Source: a virus | Direction: 5' to 3' (one strand) | Length of the DNA stretch: 24,437 nt | Virus record (IMG/VR): IMGVR_UViG_3300025674_000376 | Span: 1 to 24,437 of that record | In this document: piece by piece, positions 6,002 through 13,811 of the stretch | Layout of the letters: each line of letters opens with the position of its first letter | Position numbering within the stretch: the stretch's first letter is position 1 | Made by a program: the position numbers and the translations under genes | The notes under the pieces: generated by a model | Database searches by the model: none | What the model was told of the DNA's origin: nothing | The model's input: only the letters and a program-made list of their open reading frames with translations

Positions 6002-9000
6002 CAGAATGTACCCCCGTCGATGCTGTCAGACCAAATTGGAATGTTGTTTTCGTCAGTTGTCAGGACATAGTTTGAAGTAGTCAGGAATCCAACTGTGCTC
6101 AGACCACTGACGATCCTTCCATCATTTTCAAAGTAAGCAACACCATTAGGTCCGCTATATCCAATACCGTTGATTCCACCTTGATCAGATCTGTAGTAGA
6201 TACCATCACGGAATGTACCGTAACCGATTACGCTCAGATCATCTTGGACAGTTACCTGACCAGCAGCAGAATCAAGAACGAGTTCACCGCTAAGAGTATT
6301 TATTTTGGTGGAAGAAGAACCAGCACCGATTGTAATGTTAGCGATCGTAGATACGCCAGTTACTTTCAGATTATTGGTGGTTGTTACACCAGAGATGAAC
6401 AGGTTACGACCGTTAACCTCATCATAAACAACATCACCGATGATATTCAGATTACCAGCGATGTAAACATCGGTGTTGAAGGTAGCAATACCAACGACTG
6501 TCAGTCCGAGACCAATTACAGTGTCGCTAGCAACATCTAACTTACCAGTTTGCAGTTCGCCAGAGACGCTAGCACCAATTGCCGTTGTCTCAAATCTCCT
6601 ACCATTATCATAATTCAGTTGAACTTTGCCATCAGCAGTGAAGTTAGCGAGAGTCTCGCCAGTGTACTTCTGAAGTTCTACCTGATTAGAACGGATTGCA
6701 AGGGTTCCTGTACCAGTATCATCGATGTAAGAGTTAAATCCATCGTGGTAGATTTGCAGGTCATCATCATTACCAAAGTTTGCCTTGACTCCATCTTTGA
6801 AGCTAGTGATTCCAGTAAATACTGCGTTGGTTACTGCAACACCAGTAATCTTGGCATCAAAGGCATCGAGTGCCTCTGTATCAATCGTTGTGATGGTAGC
6901 AGCAGTACCAACAGTATCTGTTACTGCCAGACCAGTAATGTTGACATCACGAGCATCTAAGGTCTCGATATCAACTGTTGTGATGGTAGCATATGTACCA
7001 ACCAGAGAAGTTACGAGACCAGTTACTACTCTTAGATTTTCAACTGTAAGAGTTGACTCAAATTCAGAGTCTCCTGTTACGGTCAGACCAGCACCAACGG
7101 TGAGGTTGGATGTGAAGGTAGCAACACCAGTGATCTTAAGATCTTCAAGCAGGGTAGATCCGAGAACATCGAGTCTTGCTCTTGGAGATGCAGTAGCGAT
7201 ACCCAGTAACTGACCAGGATCAAGACGCATACCCTCAACACCGTCAGTGTTGAAGCGGATAGTGCCGTCAGAACCAGAGTCATCAAGAGCAATGGAGGTG
7301 TCGCCCTTCTGGAAGGCATCCAACTGGATGACCGTAGCGGTCAGGATACCCAGGACATTGACATCGCCAGTGATGTTAATCGAACCAGCACCAGCAGGGT
7401 CGATGTTGATATCACCAGTGGTGGATTCGATGTTGTTTCCAGAGATCTGGATGTTACCGAATGTGCCGCTGGTAGGAGTGATCGTGCTGCTGTCTACGCC
7501 ATCAGTGATCTGGAGGGAAGACAGTGCCTGCAGACTGGTTACCTGCTGCGAGAACGCAACCGTGCCAGACTCCTGATCGACATAGAAGGCATCACCGACT
7601 CTGAAGTCACCCTTATGGTCGATGCTGACAAAGGAAACATCGCCGTTGTTAACCTCAGTAACTTCGTTTGCCTGAATTGCCAGGTTAGGATCGTTGGAGA
7701 AGTCTCCACCAGCACCAACATGGTTGAAGTTCAGAGCAAAGAGTCTCAGGGTTACGCCATCACCGTCAGCAATGACACCCTTTTGACCATACTCAACAGC
7801 ACATCCGACCGAACGCATGTCGGCACCGAACTTGCTGTAGTCGGCAAGGATAACCTTAGTAGCAGTTCCGATGCCACCACCCGCTTGAGTGATGCGAACA
7901 TCTTGATATCTGATTACATCATCAGTTGTAGTTTGGATACCAGCAGAACCATTGAAGTGCAGTAACAGGGAAGTATCCTTATCACCGAGCAACTCGGCGG
8001 TCGGAGCAGTGAATCCTGCGGTGTACTTAGCAACTCCGTACTCAACTCTGACTTCATCGATATAACCTACCAGAGAGTTGCTGGTTCCATCAAAGTCAGC
8101 ACCGATAACCAGACCCTTGGATGCACCGTAGTCTGTCGTGTCTGATGCCTTAGTACCAATTTGTGTACCATCAACAAACAGTCTTGTATTTGTACCTTGT
8201 CTTGCCAGGGCAACATGATACCAAGTTCCAGTAGCAATACCAGCACCAGAACCTTCGATAGCGGTTGTTGTGCCAACACGCATATCAACTTCACCAGCAG
8301 CACGGAAGGCAAGACTGATACCTTCAGCGTCTGTTCCGTTGTCTCTGAAGTCGATCAGAGTTGCAGAAGAAAGACCAGACTGATAAGAGTTGACGAAGAA
8401 TTCAACCGTAAAGTCTGTATTAGTTCCGAATCCGAGATCTCCGCTAGAAGGAACGCTAATAGAATCATTAGTTCCATCAAGCGCGAGAGAAGCAGTACCA
8501 AACTTCTTAACAGTTGTGCTCAGTTGAGCATTATCGTTAAAGGTGATTGCCTTAGCAGATCTAGCAATGAGTACCTCAAAACCAGTTTGCTTGCCAGTTA
8601 CATCGATGTAAGTACCATCGTAGTCAGCAACAACAGCGGTAGCAAGACCAGTTACTCCATCGGTATCGTAGTAGGTGATAGTATCACCAACGCCCAGCGT
8701 GGTGATGCCAGTCATTCTCAGTCTGGTTTCACCAGTAGAGGACAGACCGACAGATCCAGATACACCCTTAACCGCTTCGCTAGCAAAGTAGGTGAAACAG
8801 TTCAGGTACTCGATACGAGCACCGTTGGTCATTTCGAGACCCTTACCGCCAGGAACGATGAAGGTACATTCGTTGAACAGGAAACCTGCCTCTAAGGACC
8901 CAGGAGCGAGTTCTGAACCATCAACATAGGCACCACCACCCGAGATGTAAGAAGACGGCGGAGAGTCCGCAGAACCGTATCCGTAGGGATCGGTAGCAGT

Positions 9001-12000
9001 GATGTTGCTACCCTTGTTGAAGACGGTTACACGCTGGACATAAGGCGATCTGGCGGTAATAGCGATGCCAGGAGCATAACGGAACGCCCAACCTTGGTTA
9101 CCAGCGGTATCGAAGTACTGACCAGCAACGGTGACATCTTCGACAACCGTTCTGTCGTTCATCAAGAATGCGTCCTTTTGCCTTGTGGCAATCGTAGGCA
9201 TAATCTTGGTAGCACGGAGACCCGCACCCTTGACCGTTACACCAGCAGGGATAAGCAGTGGGAAGGTTTCCTCATAAACGCCAGCATCAATTTGCAGAAT
9301 CTCATTGACGCCAACCCCTGTCATTGCTGCCAGGGCATACTTAATCGTTCTGTATGGTCTCTCGGGGGTTCTACCGCGAGAAGCATCACCATCGTCAACA
9401 CCATTCAGAGAAACATACCATGTGTCAGTTCTGGCGTTAATGGTAGCAATACCAATCTGAGCAGGTTCACGCCAGGTGATTGTGCCTGCAGGATCAGTGC
9501 TCAGGATGTGCTGAGTGTTAACACCAACAACTCCAGTGGAGTCATACAGCGAAGTGATGAAACCAGAAGTGATGAACGCAGAGGTAGCGATACCAACCTG
9601 AGTTACCAGATTAGTGATAGCGAAGTCTGTGGCAAGACCAGCAGTGATCTTCGCATCTTCAATATCCGCATTTACAAAGTCAACGGTTACGATAGTTGCA
9701 GCAGTGCCAACTACATCGGTAACAGCAAGACCAGTGATGTTTACATCACGAGCATCCAGGGTCTCAATATCTACTACTGTAATAGTAGCGTATGTACCAA
9801 CCTGAGATGTGATAATACCAGCAGTGATCTTCGCATCCAGTGCATCAAATACTTCAGTATCAAGAGTGGTGATAGTTGCAACACCACTAGTGATCAGATT
9901 TTGGATAGTACCAATTCCAGAGATGTTGATGTTTCTACCAACAACCTCGTCGTATTGAACATCACCGATGATATTCAGATTACCAGCGATGTAAACATCA
10001 CTTTGGAATGTAGCAATTCCAGTTACTGTAGAAGCACCAGATACTTGAATATCGGTAACTGCTAAACCAGTAATATTGACATTACGAGCATCAAGAGTCT
10101 CAGTATCAAATACCGTGATTGTGGCATATGTACCAACGATACTTGTTACAACACCAGCAGTAATCTTAGCGTTTACAATGTCACCTTCGGTGACATCGAT
10201 TGTGGTGATTGTAGCAGCAGTACCGACGATATCTGTAACTGCCAGACCAGTAATGTTTACATTACGGGCATCGAGAGTCTCGATATCAACAGTCGTGATT
10301 GTGGCATAGGTGCCAACCTGAGATGTGATAATGCCTGCGGTGATCTTGGCATCTCTGGCATCGAGAGTCTCAATATCAACAGTCGTAATAGTCGCATAGG
10401 TGCCAACAAGACTGGTAATAATACCAGCAGTGATTTTGGCATCAAGGATATCAGCGGCATCGAGGTGTGCAGTACCGTCGATGTAGATATCTCTCCACTC
10501 ACGATCGGTAGTGCCTAGATCCAGAGAGTCATCGACATTAGGAATAAACTTAATGTTAGATTCCCATGCTTCTCTTGGGAAGTCATACAGGAAGGTCTTA
10601 TCAGTCGTTCCTTTAAGAATGATACCACCGTCGTTGGCCGCGGCATCAGAGGCAGAAATACCAGAGGTAATACCAATCTCAATGTTCTTGTCAGTTACTT
10701 GCAGAACCTGACTCTGAACAAAAGTAGTGGTTCCTCTGACGGTCAGATCGCCAACAACGGTAAGAGCACCACCAACACGAACATCGTTTTGGAAGTTAGC
10801 ATCTCTGATCGTTGCATATGTGCCTGTCAGAGAGGTGATAATACCTGTTGTGATCTTGGCATCAAGAGCATCAAGATTCTCAAAGTCTGCTGTGTTATAG
10901 GTTACGCCATAACCAGACAAGGAAGTAACAACACCAGCAACAACCTTGATTGTATTGATATCACCTTCGTTAGAGTCGAAGGTTGTGATGGTTGCGTATG
11001 TACCTACAAGAGAGGTTACAAGTCCAGTAGAGATCTTGACATCTCTGAGGTCAGCAGTCTCGGTATCAAATACAGTAATTGTGGCATATGTGCCAACTTG
11101 AGATGTAATGATACCAGCGGTGATCTTCGCTGCTTCGATATCTGCATTTACGAAATCTACATTCGTAATAGTTGCAGCAGTACCGACAGTATCCGTGATG
11201 ATACCAGACTGAATCTTAGCGTAAGTGATCGCAAAGTCAGTTGCTAAACCAGCAGTGACTTTGATGTCCTCAACACCAATATCATTGGCATCGATTTGAG
11301 GAACAGATGTTACGCCAGCGATTACTGTGTTACCAGTGCCCTTATCAACAATTACTACACCACCGACATCGAGCAACCCAAAGGGTCGTGTGGTGCCGAT
11401 ACCGACATAACCAAGTTGGTTACCGTCGATCCAATTGATATTCTCGTTACCAATTACAAGTTGATTGTCGCTATCTCCGATAGCAACATTTCTTTGATAA
11501 CCGATAATAACATTGCCACTGCCATAAGTTTCGTTACCAGCAGAATAACCAATGGCAATGTTCTTGCTACCGTCTACTCTGTAAAGAGTGTAAGGACCGA
11601 TAGCAATGTTTCTTTGCTGTTGTCTGGACCCCGTACCACCACTCAGGAAGGTTCCGTTCTTGCTTGTTACAGAACCTGTAAGGGTCTGGAATCCGAAAGG
11701 CATGGTGAATGTATCACCAACCTCATAACCATCACCAGGAGAGATGATTTCAATATTTGTGACAAGACCAGTGGAACCAGTCTGAAGTCTAACTAACAGA
11801 CCCTGACCAGATCCACTGGTTTCTGTTACATCTTCAGTCTGATCATAATCTGCAACAGCAGTTTGGTCACCAACATTAATGCTCAGACTTACCGCATCAA
11901 CAACGGGGAAAGTCTCACCGTACATTGCCTGGTTACCCAGAGCAATGTTCTCGTCGTTACCACTAGAAGATAAGGCAAAACCTACCTTATCACCGATCAT

Positions 12001-12873
12001 CAGGTTCTTAGTACCTTGCAGTCTAAATCCTGCAAAGTTACCAATAGCAATATTAGATTCTAATTCATCAAAGCTGGAAAGGATACCAGCATACTGCATT
12101 GCACTGGCACCAATCGCAATGTTGCGACGGTTAAGGACTGTTTGTCCCATGCCAGCAGCGGCATAGTCACCAATAAAGATGGATCCGTCTGCACTGCTAA
12201 GACCTACAGCAGTGTCACGACCAATCTTGATAATATCATTGGCAAAGGTTACTTGGTTACTGAAAGAACCAACACCTGTTACCTCTAGATTGTTAGCAGT
12301 AAGAGCATGTCCTACATTTACTTCATAGTAGTCAGCACTTGTGCCACTCAATGTGGTCACAACACCTGTTACTGCAAACAGGTCTTCAATAATACCATTA
12401 GTAAATGTAAAGTTTGTTGCCTCTAATGTAGCAGCAGTTGCAACACCAGTGATATTCCAATTTCTAGCATTTGCCTCGTCATAAACGAGGTCACCAGTTA
12501 CATTAAGGTTACCACCTACGGTAAAGTCGCTATTGACTGTACCAACACCTGCGACATAAAAATCGTCTACGACAGTCCACTTGGAAACTCTTGCTTGAGT
12601 ATCAAGAACGACAACTTTAGATGCTTCAGGTGTACCGAAAGAAGCGGGATTTTCTGGGAAAAGGCTGGTGTAATACTCACCACCAATCGGAATTGGGGAT
12701 GCAGTGGGACCAGATGGACTACCGATATATAACTTCTTATATGACTTACCAGCACCTACATCGCTGGTATCGTATGCATAAACAAGTTCACCAAAGGATA
12801 CGCCAGTACCAACGGGAGCAATGTTCGGCGGCGAAGTGCCAAGCGTTCTTTTGAGGAGGATCGTTGCGGACAT
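6001..12873 (-). CDS. Giant modular tail or neck fibre (2290 aa) with repeats, beta-helix and LamG-like domain
   Basis: The start ATG 12873-12871 overlaps the stop of the 70-aa gene (TAATG). Visible modules in order: an N-terminal domain (1-130) ending in a GNLNVTGDLVYDE element; eight NxAIG-type repeats (about 251-475) like YadA-head repeats of trimeric adhesins; a GIGTTRP motif; four blocks of 30-residue repeats (536-701, 812-943, 1014-1088, 1947-2021); a right-handed beta-helix-like domain (about 1152-1390, with GRTPERPYRTIKYAL and GVTVKGAGL); a LamG/concanavalin-like jelly roll (about 1454-1646, with FTVEFFVNS, GTWYHVALAR and GYIDEVRVEYG); a DLQIYHDG fibre motif (about 2036); and a C-terminal IDGGTF. 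Such proteins usually trimerise. It occupies the place of T4 wac before gp13, so it may be a whisker-like or side fibre; no foldon was recognised. Glycan binding by the LamG and beta-helix parts is inference. Confidence 0.9.
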   Translation of the reverse strand: MSATILLKRTLGTSPPNIAPVGTGVSFGELVYAYDTSDVGAGKSYKKLYIGSPSGPTASPIPIGGEYYTSLFPENPASFGTPEASKVVVLDTQARVSKWTVVDDFYVAGVGTVNSDFTVGGNLNVTGDLVYDEANARNWNITGVATAATLEATNFTFTNGIIEDLFAVTGVVTTLSGTSADYYEVNVGHALTANNLEVTGVGSFSNQVTFANDIIKIGRDTAVGLSSADGSIFIGDYAAAGMGQTVLNRRNIAIGASAMQYAGILSSFDELESNIAIGNFAGFRLQGTKNLMIGDKVGFALSSSGNDENIALGNQAMYGETFPVVDAVSLSINVGDQTAVADYDQTEDVTETSGSGQGLLVRLQTGSTGLVTNIEIISPGDGYEVGDTFTMPFGFQTLTGSVTSKNGTFLSGGTGSRQQQRNIAIGPYTLYRVDGSKNIAIGYSAGNETYGSGNVIIGYQRNVAIGDSDNQLVIGNENINWIDGNQLGYVGIGTTRPFGLLDVGGVVIVDKGTGNTVIAGVTSVPQIDANDIGVEDIKVTAGLATDFAITYAKIQSGIITDTVGTAATITNVDFVNADIEAAKITAGIITSQVGTYATITVFDTETADLRDVKISTGLVTSLVGTYATITTFDSNEGDINTIKVVAGVVTSLSGYGVTYNTADFENLDALDAKITTGIITSLTGTYATIRDANFQNDVRVGGALTVVGDLTVRGTTTFVQSQVLQVTDKNIEIGITSGISASDAAANDGGIILKGTTDKTFLYDFPREAWESNIKFIPNVDDSLDLGTTDREWRDIYIDGTAHLDAADILDAKITAGIITSLVGTYATITTVDIETLDARDAKITAGIITSQVGTYATITTVDIETLDARNVNITGLAVTDIVGTAATITTIDVTEGDIVNAKITAGVVTSIVGTYATITVFDTETLDARNVNITGLAVTDIQVSGASTVTGIATFQSDVYIAGNLNIIGDVQYDEVVGRNINISGIGTIQNLITSGVATITTLDTEVFDALDAKITAGIITSQVGTYATITVVDIETLDARDVNITGLAVTDVVGTAATIVTVDFVNADIEDAKITAGLATDFAITNLVTQVGIATSAFITSGFITSLYDSTGVVGVNTQHILSTDPAGTITWREPAQIGIATINARTDTWYVSLNGVDDGDASRGRTPERPYRTIKYALAAMTGVGVNEILQIDAGVYEETFPLLIPAGVTVKGAGLRATKIMPTIATRQKDAFLMNDRTVVEDVTVAGQYFDTAGNQGWAFRYAPGIAITARSPYVQRVTVFNKGSNITATDPYGYGSADSPPSSYISGGGAYVDGSELAPGSLEAGFLFNECTFIVPGGKGLEMTNGARIEYLNCFTYFASEAVKGVSGSVGLSSTGETRLRMTGITTLGVGDTITYYDTDGVTGLATAVVADYDGTYIDVTGKQTGFEVLIARSAKAITFNDNAQLSTTVKKFGTASLALDGTNDSISVPSSGDLGFGTNTDFTVEFFVNSYQSGLSSATLIDFRDNGTDAEGISLAFRAAGEVDMRVGTTTAIEGSGAGIATGTWYHVALARQGTNTRLFVDGTQIGTKASDTTDYGASKGLVIGADFDGTSNSLVGYIDEVRVEYGVAKYTAGFTAPTAELLGDKDTSLLLHFNGSAGIQTTTDDVIRYQDVRITQAGGGIGTATKVILADYSKFGADMRSVGCAVEYGQKGVIADGDGVTLRLFALNFNHVGAGGDFSNDPNLAIQANEVTEVNNGDVSFVSIDHKGDFRVGDAFYVDQESGTVAFSQQVTSLQALSSLQITDGVDSSTITPTSGTFGNIQISGNNIESTTGDINIDPAGAGSINITGDVNVLGILTATVIQLDAFQKGDTSIALDDSGSDGTIRFNTDGVEGMRLDPGQLLGIATASPRARLDVLGSTLLEDLKITGVATFTSNLTVGAGLTVTGDSEFESTLTVENLRVVTGLVTSLVGTYATITTVDIETLDARDVNITGLAVTDTVGTAATITTIDTEALDAFDAKITGVAVTNAVFTGITSFKDGVKANFGNDDDLQIYHDGFNSYIDDTGTGTLAIRSNQVELQKYTGETLANFTADGKVQLNYDNGRRFETTAIGASVSGELQTGKLDVASDTVIGLGLTVVGIATFNTDVYIAGNLNIIGDVVYDEVNGRNLFISGVTTTNNLKVTGVSTIANITIGAGSSSTKINTLSGELVLDSAAGQVTVQDDLSVIGYGTFRDGIYYRSDQGGINGIGYSGPNGVAYFENDGRIVSGLSTVGFLTTSNYVLTTDENNIPIWSDSIDGGTF
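6430..6471 (-). repeat. 42-bp exact direct repeat, copy 2 (downstream copy in coding order)
   Basis: This stretch is identical over 42 bases to 9958-9999 and in the same orientation. It encodes the VYIAGNLNIIGDV element of the fibre. The match ends at 6429 and 6472. Confidence 0.85.
6811..7035 (-). repeat. Fibre repeat block D: two full units and one half unit
   Basis: Units begin at 7035, 6945 and 6855 and encode LRVVTGLVTSLVGTY, VNITGLAVTDTVGTA and AKITGVAVTNAVFTG, with ITTVDIETLDARD between the first two. The block lies about 2.6 kb from block C, beyond the beta-helix and LamG modules. Confidence 0.83.
9610..9834 (-). repeat. Fibre repeat block C: two full units and one half unit
   Basis: Units begin at 9834, 9744 and 9654, again 90 bp apart. 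They encode AKITAGIITSQVGTY, VNITGLAVTDVVGTA and the half unit AKITAGLATDFAITN. The block sits shortly before the beta-helix module. Confidence 0.83.
9958..9999 (-). repeat. 42-bp exact direct repeat, copy 1
   Basis: This is identical to 6430-6471, about 3.5 kb away, and encodes the same VYIAGNLNIIGDV element. A third, diverged protein-level copy (VGGNLNVTGDLVYDE) lies near 12475-12520. Confidence 0.85.
10045..10440 (-). repeat. Fibre repeat block B: five 90-bp units
   Basis: Units begin at 10440, 10350, 10260, 10170 and 10080, with exact 90-bp spacing. Two forms occur, AKITAGxxTSxVGTY and VNITGLAVTDxVGTA, mostly followed by ITTVDIETLDAR. The last unit breaks off into a TVTGIATFQSDVYIAGN stretch. 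Confidence 0.85.
10771..11265 (-). repeat. Fibre repeat block A: five 90-bp units plus a 45-bp half unit
   Basis: Units begin exactly 90 bp apart at 11220, 11130, 11040, 10950 and 10860 (descending), each encoding a variant of AKITAGIITSQVGTY-ATITTxDxExxDxxx. A half unit of 15 residues (IKVTAGLATDFAITY) precedes them at 11265. The fifth unit diverges in its second half. Confidence 0.85.
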
Positions 12874-13085
12874 TAGAAGACACCTCCGTCAATGATAGCG
12901 GCTGGGAAATTTTTAGTTGTGATGAAGGTGTTTGTCGCCGCTTCATAAACCAAAATAACACCGTCCTCCAAGTTTGTCGCGTCTACATCCGCGAGTAGAG
13001 TTAATCTACCACCAGAACCTCCACCGAGGGCACCACTGGCAATAACTTTGACTTGATTTGATGTGCCGATTCGTAATGATGGCAT
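12873..13085 (-). CDS. 70-aa fibre-associated protein with C-terminal IDGGVF
   Basis: The start ATG overlaps the stop of the 112-aa gene by one base (TAATG), and the stop likewise overlaps the start of the giant fibre, so the three genes form a coupled unit. The sequence has MPSLRIGTSNQVKVIASGAL, a glycine-rich turn (LGGGSGGRLTLL), a block with LADVDATNLEDGVILVYEAA, and ends AAIIDGGVF. Similar small proteins stand upstream of fibres in marine cyanomyoviruses, as far as I recall, but have no known activity. Its last six residues (IDGGVF) mirror those of the 2290-aa fibre (IDGGTF), suggesting a shared docking or capping element. A role as fibre adaptor or assembly partner is inferred from this and from coupling. 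Confidence 0.8.
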   Translation of the reverse strand: MPSLRIGTSNQVKVIASGALGGGSGGRLTLLADVDATNLEDGVILVYEAATNTFITTKNFPAAIIDGGVF

Positions 13086-13423
13086 TACCTTGTGACTCCT
13101 GCTCTGACTAGGACCATTCCTTCAACGACCTTGTACTTATAGCCACCAGCGTCTTCGAGGTTCACATCATATACATAACGCCCTGGTTTTAAATCAACCG
13201 TAGCAGTCGAACCCAGAGAGATCTGAATCTGACCGTTTTCGGGATCGGTAACGGTAGATGCAAATGAGACGGCAGTGCTACTACCTGCCCACTTTCTCAT
13301 CTGAGAAGTTGCTGTGTAGTTAGTTAAGTTTAAAAAACTTCCTGTGTCGTTGTCCCCTAAACTGAAACCGTGTTGAAAATCAACCCCAGTGTCAATTTGA
13401 AGATTAGCAATGTAAACTGCCAT
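13085..13423 (-). CDS. 112-aa beta-sandwich-like structural protein
   Basis: The gene begins at ATG 13423-13421, 23 nt after the 54-aa gene's stop and behind an ACTAAATA motif. It has alternating beta strands: an N-terminal AVYIANLQIDTGVDF, a GDNDTGSFLNLTNYTATSQM block, VTDPENGQIQISLGSTATVD, and LKPGRYVYDVNLEDAGGYKY. This pattern (strand, 'L-x-Y-x-A-x-x-Q-[MI]-R-K', 'x-G-x-[IV]-x-[IL]-x-L', 'x-G-x-Y-x-Y-D') resembles the small N-terminal beta-sandwich of BppU-like phage baseplate proteins. The likely role is a baseplate or fibre-attachment adaptor; this is a fold-level guess, not a family assignment. It is followed by overlapping fibre genes. Confidence 0.82.
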   Translation of the reverse strand: MAVYIANLQIDTGVDFQHGFSLGDNDTGSFLNLTNYTATSQMRKWAGSSTAVSFASTVTDPENGQIQISLGSTATVDLKPGRYVYDVNLEDAGGYKYKVVEGMVLVRAGVTR

Positions 13424-13446
13424 CTTTTACATCACGGATTATCCTA

Positions 13447-13611
13447 TTAGGTATTTAGTTTCCTTAATTCCTGTAATACCTGCTGCATAGTCAATTTGAT
13501 CTCTAGAACATCTGCTTTGAGCAAATCTAGTTCAGTGCGTGGGATATCGCCAGTATCCTCTGGAACAAATCCATGATATTTTAAAAATTCAGAATGGGGA
13601 TTTCTACTCAT
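13447..13611 (-). CDS. 54-aa coiled-coil protein (small overlapping gene)
   Basis: Translated by eye: ATG at 13611-13609, TAA at 13449-13447, 54 residues. The start overlaps the stop of the 67-aa gene as ATGA. The protein opens MSRNPHSEFLKYHGFVPEDT and ends in a leucine-rich heptad stretch (LDLLKADVLEIKLTMQQVL, then QELRKLNT). It shares its architecture with its upstream neighbour: a short N-terminal piece followed by a C-terminal amphipathic helix. If it is not a gene, the space 13424-13607 would be empty, which is unusual in this tightly packed operon. I do not recognise a family. An oligomeric structural or chaperone-like role is plausible from the coiled coil. Confidence 0.75.
   Translation of the reverse strand: MSRNPHSEFLKYHGFVPEDTGDIPRTELDLLKADVLEIKLTMQQVLQELRKLNT
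13452..13459 (-). promoter_or_regulatory. Late-promoter-like motif ACTAAATA
   Basis: The minus-strand ACTAAATA lies 28 nt upstream of the 112-aa gene start, at the end of the 54-aa gene, in one of the few breaks in the overlapping gene string. The form is the same as at 1395-1402. Two mismatches to TATAAATA make it tentative. Confidence 0.4.
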
Positions 13612-13811
13612 AGTTTATCAATAATTTTACTTAACATATTCTTAATCTCATCGATGTCTTTTTTCATAGACTCGATTTCTTGTTTCTCATTCTTTCTAGC
13701 ATCTCTTTGCCTTATGTATGCCTGATAATTGGAGTCATCGCCGTTGACGATGGCTCCAGTTTCAGAATCTCTCCACAGATAAGAGTGCCCTTCGACGGGA
13801 ATCAAACTCAT
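13608..13811 (-). CDS. 67-aa coiled-coil protein
   Basis: The start ATG 13811-13809 overlaps the stop of the giant DUF4815-type gene by 4 nt (ATGA), so coupled translation is likely. The N-terminal half MSLIPVEGHSYLWRDSETGA, then IVNGDDSNYQAYI, looks like a conserved short motif that I recall on small cyanophage proteins. The C-terminal half (KNEKQEIESMKKDIDEIKNM, then LSKIIDKL) is a clear heptad coiled coil. Function is unknown. It could be a small baseplate or assembly component, or a chaperone for the giant protein encoded just before it. Confidence 0.85.
   Translation of the reverse strand: MSLIPVEGHSYLWRDSETGAIVNGDDSNYQAYIRQRDARKNEKQEIESMKKDIDEIKNMLSKIIDKL

Noticed and set aside
9094-10065. 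Plus-strand open frame of 323 codons (and many shorter plus-strand frames such as 8161-8895)
   Set aside because: It lies wholly antisense to the repeat fibre. Its Ser/Thr/Asn-rich composition mirrors the coding repeats, and it has no neighbours in the same direction.
6811-11265. Regular direct repeats resembling a CRISPR array
   Set aside because: The period is 90 bp within one long reading frame, all of it translates into a coherent beta repeat, and there are no unique spacers or cas genes.
6001-12873. Identification of the 2290-aa protein as T4 wac (fibritin)
   Set aside because: Position before gp13 agrees, but no coiled-coil body or foldon domain is visible. It is annotated only as a modular fibre.
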